DNA from: Dyadobacter pollutisoli
GTDB taxonomy: Bacteria; Bacteroidota; Bacteroidia; Cytophagales; Spirosomataceae
Direction of reading: 5' to 3'
NCBI RefSeq assembly: GCF_026625565.1
Contig: NZ_CP112998.1
Span: 6,112,501 to 6,176,500, forward strand
Length of the DNA: 64,000 nt
Positions 20,219-29,112 of the stretch are shown here, one piece after another. Made by a program: the position numbers and the translations under genes. Numbering within the stretch: the stretch's first letter is position 1; the number at the start of each line of letters is the position of its first letter. Under the pieces are notes generated by a model. The model saw only the letters and a list, made by a program, of their open reading frames with translations. It searched no databases and was not told the DNA's origin.

Positions 20219-21513
20219 GCCGTTGCCAGGTTTTCAGAATACACAACCTTGCGGTAAGTTTCTTTCAGTATCCAGAAAAAGCAAAGCACATTCAAGATTT
20301 GCAGGGCATATTCAAACAAAAATGAAGGGTTTCCGAACATTCCCAGGGAAGTATAGGCAGGTTGTTTGATATAAACCCACACAAACGGCTGAACAACCGT
20401 CAGCCAGTTTACGGCCAGTAGTACCACAACGTGAATGGATTTCCGGATATCAATCACTTCAAACAGTACGGCCATCAGGTAGGCGATCACGTAGGCGCCC
20501 ATTGCGCTGGCCTGGAATATCATCATACAAACAAAGCAGGCAATGAAAATACCGGGAAGCACTTCATTAATGTGCCGGTGCCGTGCTTTGAAAGCCATAT
20601 AAGCTGGAATGAAGACGGTAAAGAGCAGCCCGAACCAATTGATCAGTGTTGATTTTTTTTCATTGATATGAATAATGGTTTCAACAAATGGCCTGGTAAT
20701 GGAAAAGAGGTTAGGCGTCATTAATTGCTCGGTATGCTGAATGGGCATCAGGAAAAGGTCGCCGATCTGCCAGTATAGAAAGCCAACTGCGGGTACCCCG
20801 ACAGCAGCCATAACCAAAAGCATTTTTACCGGTTTTTTGACCACAACAAGCGTTGCAGGTAGCAAAAAAATGAATGTTACCTTAATAGTCAGCAGAGCCA
20901 GCGCATAAAGCAACCCGATCCCCACTTCATAATCCACGGGTTTTTTGATCGTAAAGCGCCATATGAGTAAAGCAGCGCCCCAGAACCATACTTCTTCCTG
21001 GCCGTCTACCAGGATGTACATGAACGCAGCCGGCAACATGTAGTAGATCATTGCCAATTGTAGTGCATTGCTAGTCCTTTTCTTATAAGTTTGGTAAGTC
21101 AGCCAGAGAATGCCGCTTTCCATCAGGACCATAAACAAAACGATGGCGCGGGAATTGTGCCAGATCCAGACAGGCAGGCTGATAATGTAAGCGTATAATG
21201 GTGCGTGGTAAGACCAAAAATCCCTGTAAACGAAGCCGCCTTTTTTGGCAGCTTCCGCTTTGTAAAAAAAGAAAGGAATATCACCACGCGGATCTTCGTT
21301 AACAATAAGGAAAATACCTATCCACGGAATAAGCCGGAGTAACACGAACCCTAGGCCAAAGATCAGCTTTTCATTCTCTGCCTGCCATCGGGCAAACACG
21401 TCGGATCTGCTGATGGTCCAGATGATTCCAAACGTTAATCCAAGGTTGATGAGGAGCTTTATATAAAAAATCGTAAGGATCGGCATGTGTGATATGCAGT
21501 GATAAAGGCGCAA
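20215..21513 (-). CDS. GT-C-like polytopic membrane protein (upstream paralog)
   Basis: A 432-aa polytopic protein with clear similarity to the downstream gene: NEDPRGDIPFFF then YRDFWSYHAPLYAY in the first loop, and VDGQEEVWFWGAALL matching GAQEDVWMWLFVILA in the partner. Both are probably glycosyltransferase-like and may act together. The open frame begins MRLYHCISHMPILTIF; the second methionine (codon 10, 21486) is an equally good start. The pair looks like a tandem duplication. Confidence 0.65.
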   Translation of the reverse strand: MRLYHCISHMPILTIFYIKLLINLGLTFGIIWTISRSDVFARWQAENEKLIFGLGFVLLRLIPWIGIFLIVNEDPRGDIPFFFYKAEAAKKGGFVYRDFWSYHAPLYAYIISLPVWIWHNSRAIVLFMVLMESGILWLTYQTYKKRTSNALQLAMIYYMLPAAFMYILVDGQEEVWFWGAALLIWRFTIKKPVDYEVGIGLLYALALLTIKVTFIFLLPATLVVVKKPVKMLLVMAAVGVPAVGFLYWQIGDLFLMPIQHTEQLMTPNLFSITRPFVETIIHINEKKSTLINWFGLLFTVFIPAYMAFKARHRHINEVLPGIFIACFVCMMIFQASAMGAYVIAYLMAVLFEVIDIRKSIHVVVLLAVNWLTVVQPFVWVYIKQPAYTSLGMFGNPSFLFEYALQILNVLCFFWILKETYRKVVYSENLATA

Positions 21514-21645
21514 ACTTAAGACAACTTTTCTTGAAAATGAGCAGCAAAACCCAAAGTTTTAATTGGTTATAAAACTGTATGCTTGCATACCTTTTGTCAA
21601 AATTATATTTTTGATAAACTTCATCCACTGTAATCATTGCTAATT

Positions 21646-22813
21646 ATGTCAATTGCTTCTCAACTAATTGGAATGGATTTTAACCTGAGCGAAGAACATC
21701 TGGCGGTTCAGGCGGCTGCCCGGGACTTTGCCCAGAATGAACTTTTGTCGGAGGTAATTGAACGGGACAATGCTCAAAAGTTTGATCCTGCATTGATCAG
21801 GAAGATGGGCGAACAGGGTTTTTTAGGCATGATGGTGTCGCCGGAGTATGGGGGAAGCGGGATGGATACGCTTTCTTATGTGATTGCGATGGAGGAAATC
21901 TCCAAAGTAGACGCGTCGGCCAGTGTCATGATGTCGGTTAATAATTCCCTGGTTTGCTGGGGACTTGAAAAATATGGAAGCGAGGAACAAAAACAAAAAT
22001 ATCTGACGAGACTTGCAGCAGGAGAGATCATCGGTGCGTTCTGCTTATCAGAGCCTGAGGCTGGTTCCGACGCCACGTCGCAGCACACCACGGCGGCAGA
22101 CATGGGCGATCATTATTTATTGAACGGTACCAAAAACTGGATCACTAATGGTAATTCGTCTTCAGTTTGTCTGGTCATCGCGCAAACCAACCCTGAAAAA
22201 CAGCACAGGGGTATCAATGCATTGATAGTCGAAAAGGGGCTGGAAGGGTTTGTAGTTGGAAAAAAAAGAGGATAAAATGGGTATCAGAGCCTCGGACACC
22301 CATACACTCATGTTTACAGATGTGAAGGTACCGAAGGAAAATCGCATCGCGGAGGATGGCTTCGGTTTCAAATTCGCGATGAGCACATTGAATGGTGGCC
22401 GCATTGGAATAGCCGCCCAGGCGCTGGGGATTGCAGCAGGCGCATTTGAATTATCCTTGAAATATTCCAAGGAAAGAAAAACTTTTGGCCGGCCGATCAG
22501 TGAACACCAGGCGATACAGTTTAAGCTATCGGAAATGGCTGTTAAAATCGAGGCAGCACGGCTGCTTGTCTATAAGGCGGCACGTATGAAAGATGAAGGA
22601 AAGGACTATATCCAGGCCGCGGCGATGGCTAAATTATATGCATCCGATGTTGCCATGTGGGTTACAACGGAAGCGGTTCAGGTTCACGGAGGCTATGGAT
22701 ATGTGAAAGAATATCATGTTGAACGCCTGATGAGGGACGCGAAAATTACCCAGATTTACGAAGGTACCTCAGAAATACAAAAACTTGTAATAGCCCGTGA
22801 GCTCCTGAAATGA
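21646..22813 (+). pseudogene. Acyl-CoA dehydrogenase split by a frameshift in an A8 run
   Basis: Two overlapping frames together make one complete acyl-CoA dehydrogenase of about 390 aa, a flavoenzyme of fatty-acid or branched-chain acyl-CoA oxidation. The first part (to 22275) has the FAD/substrate domain with GAFCLSEPEAGSDA. The second part (from about 22262) has VPKENRIAE, the helical domain, and the catalytic glutamate region IYEGTSEIQ. The break is at 22260-22267, GGAAAAAAAAGAGG. With seven A instead of eight the frame reads VGKKEDKMG, as expected for the family. ATG at 21646 or 21673. It may be a sequencing error, a real null allele or a slippery site. Confidence 0.9.
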
Positions 22814-22891
22814 TTCGATTTTCCCTATCAAGTCTATTTTATTCTAAATCTTGGATTAAAATGATATCAAAATATCACTTTTTTTCATTTT

Positions 22892-22920
22892 TTTGTCAAT
22901 ATATACTTGTATTAGTTTTG
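22892..22920 (+). promoter_or_regulatory. Promoter of the AraC-type regulator gene
   Basis: TTTG at 22892-22895 and TAGTTTTG at 22913-22920 are separated by 17 nt. A second -7-like TAGATTTG is at 22931-22938. Two TTGTACAA palindromes lie at about 22918-22925 and 22936-22943, 18 bp apart, over or just behind the start of transcription. They could bind a regulator. Confidence 0.7.
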
Positions 22921-22985
22921 TACAATTTATTAGATTTGTACAAAAATTGGAACAATGGTCAAAAGGGCCCTTAAATATATCAGTT

Positions 22986-23915
22986 ATGGAAGACTATAAT
23001 AAGATTATTGAGTCGCTGGGGGTGAAATTCGTGAAGGCACGTCATATCCGGATTTTGCAACCCATTACTATTAAAAACTTTTATGACGTACAAAACTCGC
23101 TAACGATTTTGTACGACGGAGAAGTTTCTTTCGGATCTGAGGAATCGCATAAGGTTGAGGAAGGAGATATGCTGTTCATTCCGGGAGGCAAGCATGCGAC
23201 GGTAACATACGGTAACACGCAGACAGCTAAGACTGTATCCAATGAAGAGTTCATGACCAACCGTGATAACTATATCGAGGCTGGCCACGATCCTGCTCTC
23301 ATCGGAAAGTTGCCGAACTCATTTGGGTTAATATCATTTGAAGCAAAAGTCTTTGATACGGTTAACTTCTTTACCTCTCTGGACGTTCCTCCGTTCCTGA
23401 TCAAAAGAGATGACCAGATCGCGATCACGATCAACCAGATCCTGACGGAAGATATGCTTGATACTCCTGGTAAGGGGCGTATCATCAAGATCAAAACGGA
23501 AGAAGTGGTGATCGAGATCATTCGCTACATTCTGAAAAACAAATTGTTTGTTGAGCAGCTTGTAACAAACAGTACGTATTTCAAAGATCCCCGACTGATC
23601 GATATCTTTGCTTACATCAAGGATAACCTGGGCGGTGACCTTTCTAACAAGGTTCTGGCGAATGTTGCGAACGTATCAGAAGATTATGTAGGCCAGTATT
23701 TCAAAATGTTGACCGGTATCAATCCTCAGGATTACATCGAGTACCAGCGTATGGAAAAAGCAGTAGACCTGCTTCGTACTTCTAAGAAGAGCATTCGTGC
23801 GATCGGTTCGGATGTAGGTTACAAGGACACAGCCTATTTCTGCCGTCGTTTCAAAATGATGTTCGGAATTCCAGCCGGCAAAATGCGCCGTCGTGAATCA
23901 TTAATGAATGTTTAG
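22986..23915 (+). CDS. AraC-type transcriptional regulator with N-terminal cupin-like domain
   Basis: A 309-aa protein. The N-terminal part has a cupin-like stretch (LYDGEVSFGSEESHKVEEGDMLFIPGGKHATV, split here in the conserved parts GDMLFIPGGKH at about 60-75). The C-terminal 100 residues are an AraC/XylS double HTH, with VSEDYVGQYFKMLTGINPQDYIEY and KSIRAIGSDVGYKDTAYFCRRFK as the two HTH units (each read here as a family pattern). I took the ATG at 22986 (MEDYNKII); the 31 codons upstream cover the promoter. A close relative is widespread in Bacteroidota; its target is unknown to me. Confidence 0.85.
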   Translation: MEDYNKIIESLGVKFVKARHIRILQPITIKNFYDVQNSLTILYDGEVSFGSEESHKVEEGDMLFIPGGKHATVTYGNTQTAKTVSNEEFMTNRDNYIEAGHDPALIGKLPNSFGLISFEAKVFDTVNFFTSLDVPPFLIKRDDQIAITINQILTEDMLDTPGKGRIIKIKTEEVVIEIIRYILKNKLFVEQLVTNSTYFKDPRLIDIFAYIKDNLGGDLSNKVLANVANVSEDYVGQYFKMLTGINPQDYIEYQRMEKAVDLLRTSKKSIRAIGSDVGYKDTAYFCRRFKMMFGIPAGKMRRRESLMNV

Positions 23916-23935
23916 AAAATATTTGAATGCATAAT

Positions 23936-23968
23936 AAAAAGGAGAACCTGAATGGGTTCTCTTTTTTA
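23936..23968 (+). terminator. Intrinsic terminator of the AraC-type gene
   Basis: A 7-bp stem GAGAACC/GGTTCTC is extended by A/T pairs and followed by six T. It begins about 20 nt after the stop codon. Confidence 0.85.
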
Positions 23969-23971
23969 TTG

Positions 23972-24010
23972 GTCAATGGTCAACCGTCAATGGTCAACCG
24001 TCAATGGTCA
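23972..24010. repeat. 7-bp-phased GTCA array, six copies
   Basis: GTCA starts at 23972, 23979, 23986, 23993, 24000 and 24007, exactly every 7 bp. The larger unit is 14 bp, GTCAATGGTCAACC, repeated about 2.7 times. The last copy overlaps the stop codon of the minus-strand gene at 24008. The motif is the same as in the array at 14657-14832, but the period differs. Confidence 0.85.
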
Positions 24011-24442
24011 TTGAATAGGAGTCAGCTGCGCCGCAGTAACTTTCCACTTACCTCCCGATCGCACACAAACGGTCATATAAGCGACCTCCCCCTGAAAATT
24101 GTTGTTTTCAATCTTTGCCCGCACATTCCAGTGCCCGGACGTGACGGCCACATCGCCGTAGGTGCGTGTGCGCGTGCCTGAGAGCTGTCCTGACTCTATA
24201 ATCATGTAACCTTGTGCAATGCCTTGCCGGAGCCACTCTCCGTCGATGATACGGCCATTGAACCCGATAGCTGTAAAATCATTTGATATAAGACCTCCAA
24301 GACTGTTAGCGTCCTCTTCCAATAATGCTTTGAAAAATTGATCAGAGCAGTCCGTACCGTCGATCGGTGCCAGAGTATTGATTTGTGCTAATGCGATCGT
24401 GAAGGAACCGAACAGAATTACGAGCAGCAATGTGAACTTCAT
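24008..24442 (-). CDS. Secreted NTF2-like (DUF4440-type) protein
   Basis: A 144-aa protein with a signal peptide (MKFTLLLVILFGSFTIALAQ, cleavage after ALA). The mature part reads as an NTF2/SnoaL-like cone fold: an acidic helix FFKALLEEDANSLGGLISNDF, then DGEWLRQGI, then strands VAVTSGHWNVRAK and WKVTAAQLTPIQ. Such domains bind small ligands or act in signalling; no catalytic residue can be named. Stop codon TGA lies inside the GTCA repeat array. Confidence 0.7.
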   Translation of the reverse strand: MKFTLLLVILFGSFTIALAQINTLAPIDGTDCSDQFFKALLEEDANSLGGLISNDFTAIGFNGRIIDGEWLRQGIAQGYMIIESGQLSGTRTRTYGDVAVTSGHWNVRAKIENNNFQGEVAYMTVCVRSGGKWKVTAAQLTPIQ

Positions 24443-24620
24443 GCGAATGGACTTGTAATGTGCTTTGAGTGTATTTTGAACGGCAATGTATCAGAAAAAA
24501 TTTAACAAATAAACGCACATTAAAACGCAGCAGGCATTTGAATTGAAACATTTTCTTCGCCTGAAAATATATAAGTAAATTCGCCTCCACATTTACACAA
24601 AATCTATAGTACCCGCCGCG

Positions 24621-25022
24621 ATGACCAAAATGATGCTAAGAGGTTTGACAATGTTACTGATTTCAGGACTGATGGCTTGTTCTTCACCACCGGATAAATT
24701 CGGTGCTTTGGACCTCAATAAATGGCGTGGTGACCGCGGAGGCTGCAATAATGTGCGTTCGACGCTTCAAAAGGATTTTAAGGCTATTCAAGGACAGCTA
24801 AAAGGCAAATTTGCGGATGATATCGGGGAATTACTGGGCAGACCTGACATTCATCAGTTGGGAGAAAGGAATGTAAAATTTTATGTCTACTACCTCGAAA
24901 AAGGCCCGCAATGCGAAGACATGAAATTGAAGTCGAAAGCGGAGAAGGTAATCCTGAAATTCAATGCGGTTGGGTTACTGTCTGAAATCACTTATCAGGA
25001 CCGTCCTTTGTCCAATTTGTAG
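24621..25022 (+). CDS. Small lipoprotein of unknown function
   Basis: The 133-aa product has a lipoprotein signal with lipobox LMAC at about residues 17-20, so Cys20 should be lipidated and the protein anchored in the envelope. The rest (WRGDRGGCNNVRSTL, IGELLGRPDIHQLGERN, FYVYYLEKGPQCED) resembles small outer-membrane-assembly (SmpA/BamE-like) folds in the phrase LLGRPD...FYVYYLEKG, which is inference only. It is divergent from the DUF4440-type gene; the 178-nt gap contains no clear promoter. The SWIM gene follows after 28 nt. Confidence 0.7.
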   Translation: MTKMMLRGLTMLLISGLMACSSPPDKFGALDLNKWRGDRGGCNNVRSTLQKDFKAIQGQLKGKFADDIGELLGRPDIHQLGERNVKFYVYYLEKGPQCEDMKLKSKAEKVILKFNAVGLLSEITYQDRPLSNL

Positions 25023-25050
25023 CTTTACTGCCAGCATTTTATTATCGCAT

Positions 25051-26793
25051 ATGAATTTGCAAAATTTCGAACAAAAGATCCCTTCTACGATCCTGCAAAG
25101 GGGAAAGCAGATCTGCGAAAACGGCCAGGTTCTGCATGTGGAAGAAAACAGCGATGGATTGTGGACTGCCGAAGTTGAAGGAACCGACGTTTATTCAATT
25201 GAGGTAGTGATGGAGGACAGCGGAGAGATAGAGACCATGTTTTGCGACTGCCCATTTGACGGGGATGTTTGTAAGCATGTTGTCGCAGTGTTGTTGACAT
25301 TGAAGGGACAAAAGAGCGCAGCCAGAGGGAAATCCGCGAGCAAACCCAAAAAACTGACATTTGCAGAACTCATTAACAGGACTAGCAAAACAGAATTACA
25401 AAGCTTCATTGAGGAATATTCAAAGGTAAACAAAGATTTCCGCTCGCATTTTGAACTTCACTTTGCACATAAAGACAATCGGGTTGACGTTGAGAAGGGA
25501 TATATGGACTTGGTCAAAAAGACAATCCGGAATTACGCTCACCGAGGCTTTTTTGACTATCGATCGACCAATGCATTAGCCAGGGAAATAGATTCGATTT
25601 TAGTAAAATCACACGAATGTATTCGTACCAATAATTTCAGGGATGGGCTAACCATTGCCAAAGCGGTAGTGGTACAAGTCATAAGCGATGTAATTCCCTC
25701 CTGCGACGATTCCAGTGGCAGTATCGGAGCAACCCTTACAGATGCAATCGGTTTAATGAGAGAAGCGCTGGGCTCAGAAATATGCTCGCGTGACCTAAAA
25801 GAGAACTACTTCGGTTTCTTGAACACAGAACTGGCGAAAGAAAACTATTTTAACTACGGTGATTTCGGGAACGACCTATTCGAGTTATACCGTAGGCTGG
25901 CTGTTTTTTTAGGCAAGGGGCAGGAGTTCATACGCTTTGCCGACTCCCAAATTTGGAAGGAACAGAAAAAATCGTCCGACTCATATCAGCAGGAGTTTTT
26001 CATCAGGGAAAAGATTCATTTTTTTCAGGAAACAGGTGATCTGAAGCAGGCGCAAGAAATTGCTCTTCAAAATATAAGTATACCCCGAATTAGAGAAATT
26101 GTAGTTGATAAGGCGATTCTTAACCAGGACTTTGCCTTAGCAAAAAAATGGGTTAATGAAGGGATTTTAATTGCGGAAAAGGCACGTCACCCGGGAACGG
26201 TGTCCCAATGGAAGCGAGTACTTCTAAAAATCGCTGAACTAGAAGGTGATCTGGGTACGGTAAGGCAATATACGTTGTACTTTGCTTTCGACGGTAGTTT
26301 TAATGCGGACTATTATCGAAGATGGAAAAAAACATTTGGTTCTCAGGAATGGGAAAATGAATATGCAAAACTAATTGCACGAATAACTGAGGGGATAAAC
26401 AAAGATGCGAAGAAACATCAGGGTCAAAACTGGTGGTCGAAGGAGCACAATTTGCTGCTTATTCTTGGCCCGATTTATCAGGAAGAGGAACAATGGGCAG
26501 AACTATTTGGCTTAGTAAAAGCTTATCCGGCACTGCATTCACTTTTGCATTATATGCACTATCTGGCAGCTGGTTTTGGGCCAGAAATGACTGAGTTGAT
26601 CGTTCCGGCTTTGATACGCTCGGGGGAGAAGGCAAGTGCCAGGTCGCATTACGCACAGCTGGTTTCAGAAATGAAGAAAGTATTGAAAGCAATTCCGGAA
26701 AGTCGGGGCAAAATTTTTGAAGCAGTGGAGCTACTCAAATCAAAGTATCCCCTCAGGCCAGCTATGCTGGACGAATTTAAAAAATTGAAGTGA
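25051..26793 (+). CDS. SWIM zinc finger protein
   Basis: A 580-aa protein with a SWIM motif near residues 67-85 (CDCPFDGDVCKHVVAVLL, pattern CxCx(n)CxH), which binds zinc and usually DNA or protein. The remainder is helical, with TPR-like segments (WAELFGLVKAYPALHSLLHYM near 500). The ATG at 25051 (MNLQNFEQKIP) is used; a 29-codon extension overlaps the lipoprotein gene and is unlikely. Similar proteins appear in many Bacteroidota without a proven role. Confidence 0.75.
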   Translation: MNLQNFEQKIPSTILQRGKQICENGQVLHVEENSDGLWTAEVEGTDVYSIEVVMEDSGEIETMFCDCPFDGDVCKHVVAVLLTLKGQKSAARGKSASKPKKLTFAELINRTSKTELQSFIEEYSKVNKDFRSHFELHFAHKDNRVDVEKGYMDLVKKTIRNYAHRGFFDYRSTNALAREIDSILVKSHECIRTNNFRDGLTIAKAVVVQVISDVIPSCDDSSGSIGATLTDAIGLMREALGSEICSRDLKENYFGFLNTELAKENYFNYGDFGNDLFELYRRLAVFLGKGQEFIRFADSQIWKEQKKSSDSYQQEFFIREKIHFFQETGDLKQAQEIALQNISIPRIREIVVDKAILNQDFALAKKWVNEGILIAEKARHPGTVSQWKRVLLKIAELEGDLGTVRQYTLYFAFDGSFNADYYRRWKKTFGSQEWENEYAKLIARITEGINKDAKKHQGQNWWSKEHNLLLILGPIYQEEEQWAELFGLVKAYPALHSLLHYMHYLAAGFGPEMTELIVPALIRSGEKASARSHYAQLVSEMKKVLKAIPESRGKIFEAVELLKSKYPLRPAMLDEFKKLK

Positions 26794-26801
26794 GAACAGG
26801 T

Positions 26802-27374
26802 TTATACGTAAAACTTTTTGATCTTAATTAGTTGCTCCACGGGCTCAGGCACCATGTACCGGATGGATTTGCCATTTTTGATACAGGCCCGCAGAAAGGT
26901 AGCTGAAATGTCAAGCAAAGGAGCCTCTACAAACTTTACAGCCGGGTGATTTCCAAATGAATGGACTTTGGAGTTGGGGCGGGGATAAACATACAGCCCG
27001 GTATATTCAAGGATTTTCTCATAGTTTTTCCAATTGGGAAACTGAGCCAGATTATCTTCGCCCATGATGAGTTTGAACTCGTGTTGCGGAAATTTCTCCT
27101 GCATCCTGATCAGCGTATCAATCGTGTAGCTCGGCTTGGGCATGTGGAACTCAATGTCGGTCACTTTCAGGAGTGTATTATCCGAAATGGCGCGCTGAAC
27201 GAGGTCATAGCGGTCAAATTCGTGCAATAGGCTATTGTTTTTCTTAAATGGATTTTGGGGACTGACTACAAACCAAACCTGTTCGAGGTCGGTGGTGGTA
27301 GCCATGGTGTTGGCAATGATTAAATGGCCGACATGTATGGGATTAAAGGATCCGAAAAATAGGCCGATTTTCAT
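26802..27374 (-). CDS. nadD: Nicotinate-nucleotide adenylyltransferase
   Basis: Transfers AMP to nicotinate mononucleotide to form deamido-NAD. The 190-aa length fits. The nucleotidyltransferase motif GSFNPIHVGHL (GxFxPxHxGH) is at residues 8-18, and the second motif SATFLRACIKNGKSIRYMVP (conserved ISxTxIR-type) near 160-180. It starts 4 nt after the gmk stop codon, within the sigma/anti-sigma/gmk/nadD group. Confidence 0.96.
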   Translation of the reverse strand: MKIGLFFGSFNPIHVGHLIIANTMATTTDLEQVWFVVSPQNPFKKNNSLLHEFDRYDLVQRAISDNTLLKVTDIEFHMPKPSYTIDTLIRMQEKFPQHEFKLIMGEDNLAQFPNWKNYEKILEYTGLYVYPRPNSKVHSFGNHPAVKFVEAPLLDISATFLRACIKNGKSIRYMVPEPVEQLIKIKKFYV

Positions 27375-27378
27375 TGGT

Positions 27379-27948
27379 TCAGGAAGCGATGAATTCCATC
27401 ACCATTTTTTCCGCCTTGAGAAGTGTTTCCTCAAGATCGTCGTTGACCAGTGTGATGTCAAATTTATCCTCAAAACTAAGTTCGTAATGTACTTTCCCTA
27501 ACCGGGTTTCCAGAGATTTTTCTGTCTCAGTTCCTCTTTCACTCAATCTGCGGATAATTTCAGCCTCGGAAGATACTTTTACAAAAACGGCCAGGGCGCT
27601 TTCGCGGTAAATTTCCTTTAATTTCAAGCCTCCTTTTACGTCTACGTCGAACAAAACGTGTTTTCCTTCAGACCAGAGCCGTTCGATTTCTTTTTTGAAG
27701 GTGCCGTAATAATTGCCGGCATACACTTCTTCCCATTCTGCGAACTCATTATTGGCAATGCGTTCCCGGAAATCTTTTTTTTGCAAAAAGTAATAATCCT
27801 TTCCGTCAATCTCGTGTTCACGCCGTTCCCTCGTCGATGCCGACACTGAGAAAGCAAGTAGACCAGGAAATTTTTTTAATAAATGTCTTACTATGGTAGT
27901 CTTTCCAGAACCGGAAGGAGCAGAAAATATGATAAGCTTACCTTTCAC
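27379..27948 (-). CDS. gmk: Guanylate kinase
   Basis: Phosphorylates GMP to GDP using ATP. The 189-aa length is typical. The P-loop SAPSGSGKTTIV is at residues 9-20, followed by the GMP-binding stretch FSVSASTRERREHEIDGKDYYF (parts SASTR and GKDYYF, about 33-55) and VLFDVDVKGG (about 97). It is followed by nadD, and preceded 9 nt upstream by the anti-sigma-like gene. Confidence 0.97.
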   Translation of the reverse strand: MKGKLIIFSAPSGSGKTTIVRHLLKKFPGLLAFSVSASTRERREHEIDGKDYYFLQKKDFRERIANNEFAEWEEVYAGNYYGTFKKEIERLWSEGKHVLFDVDVKGGLKLKEIYRESALAVFVKVSSEAEIIRRLSERGTETEKSLETRLGKVHYELSFEDKFDITLVNDDLEETLLKAEKMVMEFIAS

Positions 27949-27957
27949 ACTAACAGA

Positions 27958-28248
27958 TTAACTGTTTATTTTTGAAATGATTGTATTCAGAATACTCTGA
28001 GGGCAGGGCTTTTTTTCAATTTTCAAATTGAGAGAATCCTTAATGCATTTTTCTAAACGATAAGACTCGATACAAGGGATGCATTTGTCCATGTTTTCGC
28101 GGAAGTGATCTTTTTCCGCTTCCGTTGCCTCGTCATCCAGTATAGCCTGAATGATTTTCATACACTCCGCATGGTGCTCGCAGGTCTGCTTCATGATTGG
28201 TTTTTGCGCTTCTTCTGTTACAGAAGGCGTCGAAAGAGATGCATTCAT
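27958..28248 (-). CDS. Putative anti-sigma factor
   Basis: A 96-aa soluble acidic protein. A cysteine/histidine set near residues 55-67 (HFRENMDKCIPC) resembles the HxnCxxC zinc anti-sigma motif, although H and the first C are 8 residues apart rather than the usual 4. It is encoded 83 nt downstream of an ECF sigma gene, in the same direction, which supports a partner role. I used ATG at 28248 (MNASLSTPS); a TTG lies 9 nt upstream. The promoter of the sigma gene probably drives both. Confidence 0.7.
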   Translation of the reverse strand: MNASLSTPSVTEEAQKPIMKQTCEHHAECMKIIQAILDDEATEAEKDHFRENMDKCIPCIESYRLEKCIKDSLNLKIEKKPCPQSILNTIISKINS

Positions 28249-28331
28249 TATGAACAATGAAAATAAGAATAATGGAATATATGTACAGTTGTACCCTATA
28301 ACCGCATAGGTTGTAAAAAAAGTTTCACAAC

Positions 28332-28919
28332 CTACGAATCATATCCCATTGAACTAGCATAACTCTTCAACTTTTCTTTCAATAAGTTACGCGCACGGTG
28401 TAATCGGGACCTTACTGTACCGATCGGAATGTCCAGAATCTTGGCCATTTCTTCGTAAGTAAATCCTTCGATATCACACAGGATGATGACAGTACGGAAG
28501 TCAACAGGCAACGCATTCAATGCATTGGCTACCTCGTCACCGATCAGTTCCTGCACCGCGTCGGCACGAAGGTCGACGGTGTAAGTAGTGTCAGAAGCCT
28601 CCTCGGAATTATAGGTAGTTTCCACTTCCTGATAATCAACCTTGGACGGTTCTTTACTTTTCTTACGGTAATCGTTGATAAAACTGTTCTTAAGAATCCG
28701 AAAGAGCCATGCTTTCGCATTGGTGCCCTGTTCAAAAGAAGAAATAAAACGGAAGGCTTTTAGATATGTGTCTTGTACCAGGTCATTTGCATCGTCTTCA
28801 TCCATCGTAAGGCGAAAAGCGAAGTTATACATGGAGTCGATGTGAGGCATGAACTCACGGTTAAAAACTTCATAACGAAGGTCATCCGTGTATTCATTAG
28901 TAGTGAGCGTTTCTGACAT
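28332..28919 (-). CDS. RNA polymerase sigma factor, ECF type
   Basis: The 195-aa protein has region 2 (YNFAFRLTMDEDDANDLVQDTYLKAF, about 30-55, and the following WLFRILKNSFIN) and region 4 with its HTH (YEEMAKILDIPIGTVRSRLHRAR, about 155-180). An acidic linker between them includes TYNSEEASDTTY. ATG at 28919 is preferred over one 12 nt upstream. Upstream on the minus strand are TTTG and, 19 nt later, TAATCTTTG, promoter-like. The likely anti-sigma protein is encoded next. Confidence 0.93.
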   Translation of the reverse strand: MSETLTTNEYTDDLRYEVFNREFMPHIDSMYNFAFRLTMDEDDANDLVQDTYLKAFRFISSFEQGTNAKAWLFRILKNSFINDYRKKSKEPSKVDYQEVETTYNSEEASDTTYTVDLRADAVQELIGDEVANALNALPVDFRTVIILCDIEGFTYEEMAKILDIPIGTVRSRLHRARNLLKEKLKSYASSMGYDS

Positions 28920-29112
28920 GGCAACTAACATAGGAATGCTGAATTTACAAAGATTAACAACAGCTCCAAATGGTACAAATTAAAATTTGATGAATGGCTT
29001 TTTGAAGCTCCTTAACCACCATTATTTCAAGATAAAAATCGAAACGTTGATGTTAATCAATGTAACAACATCAAATTCCGAGCCAAAAAAAGGTTTGCGT
29101 CAAAATGTCATG

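Noticed and set aside
22250..22275. Programmed frameshift in the acyl-CoA dehydrogenase
   Set aside because: An A8 run fits error or slippage; no stimulatory hairpin was seen directly downstream, so I kept it as an interrupted gene.
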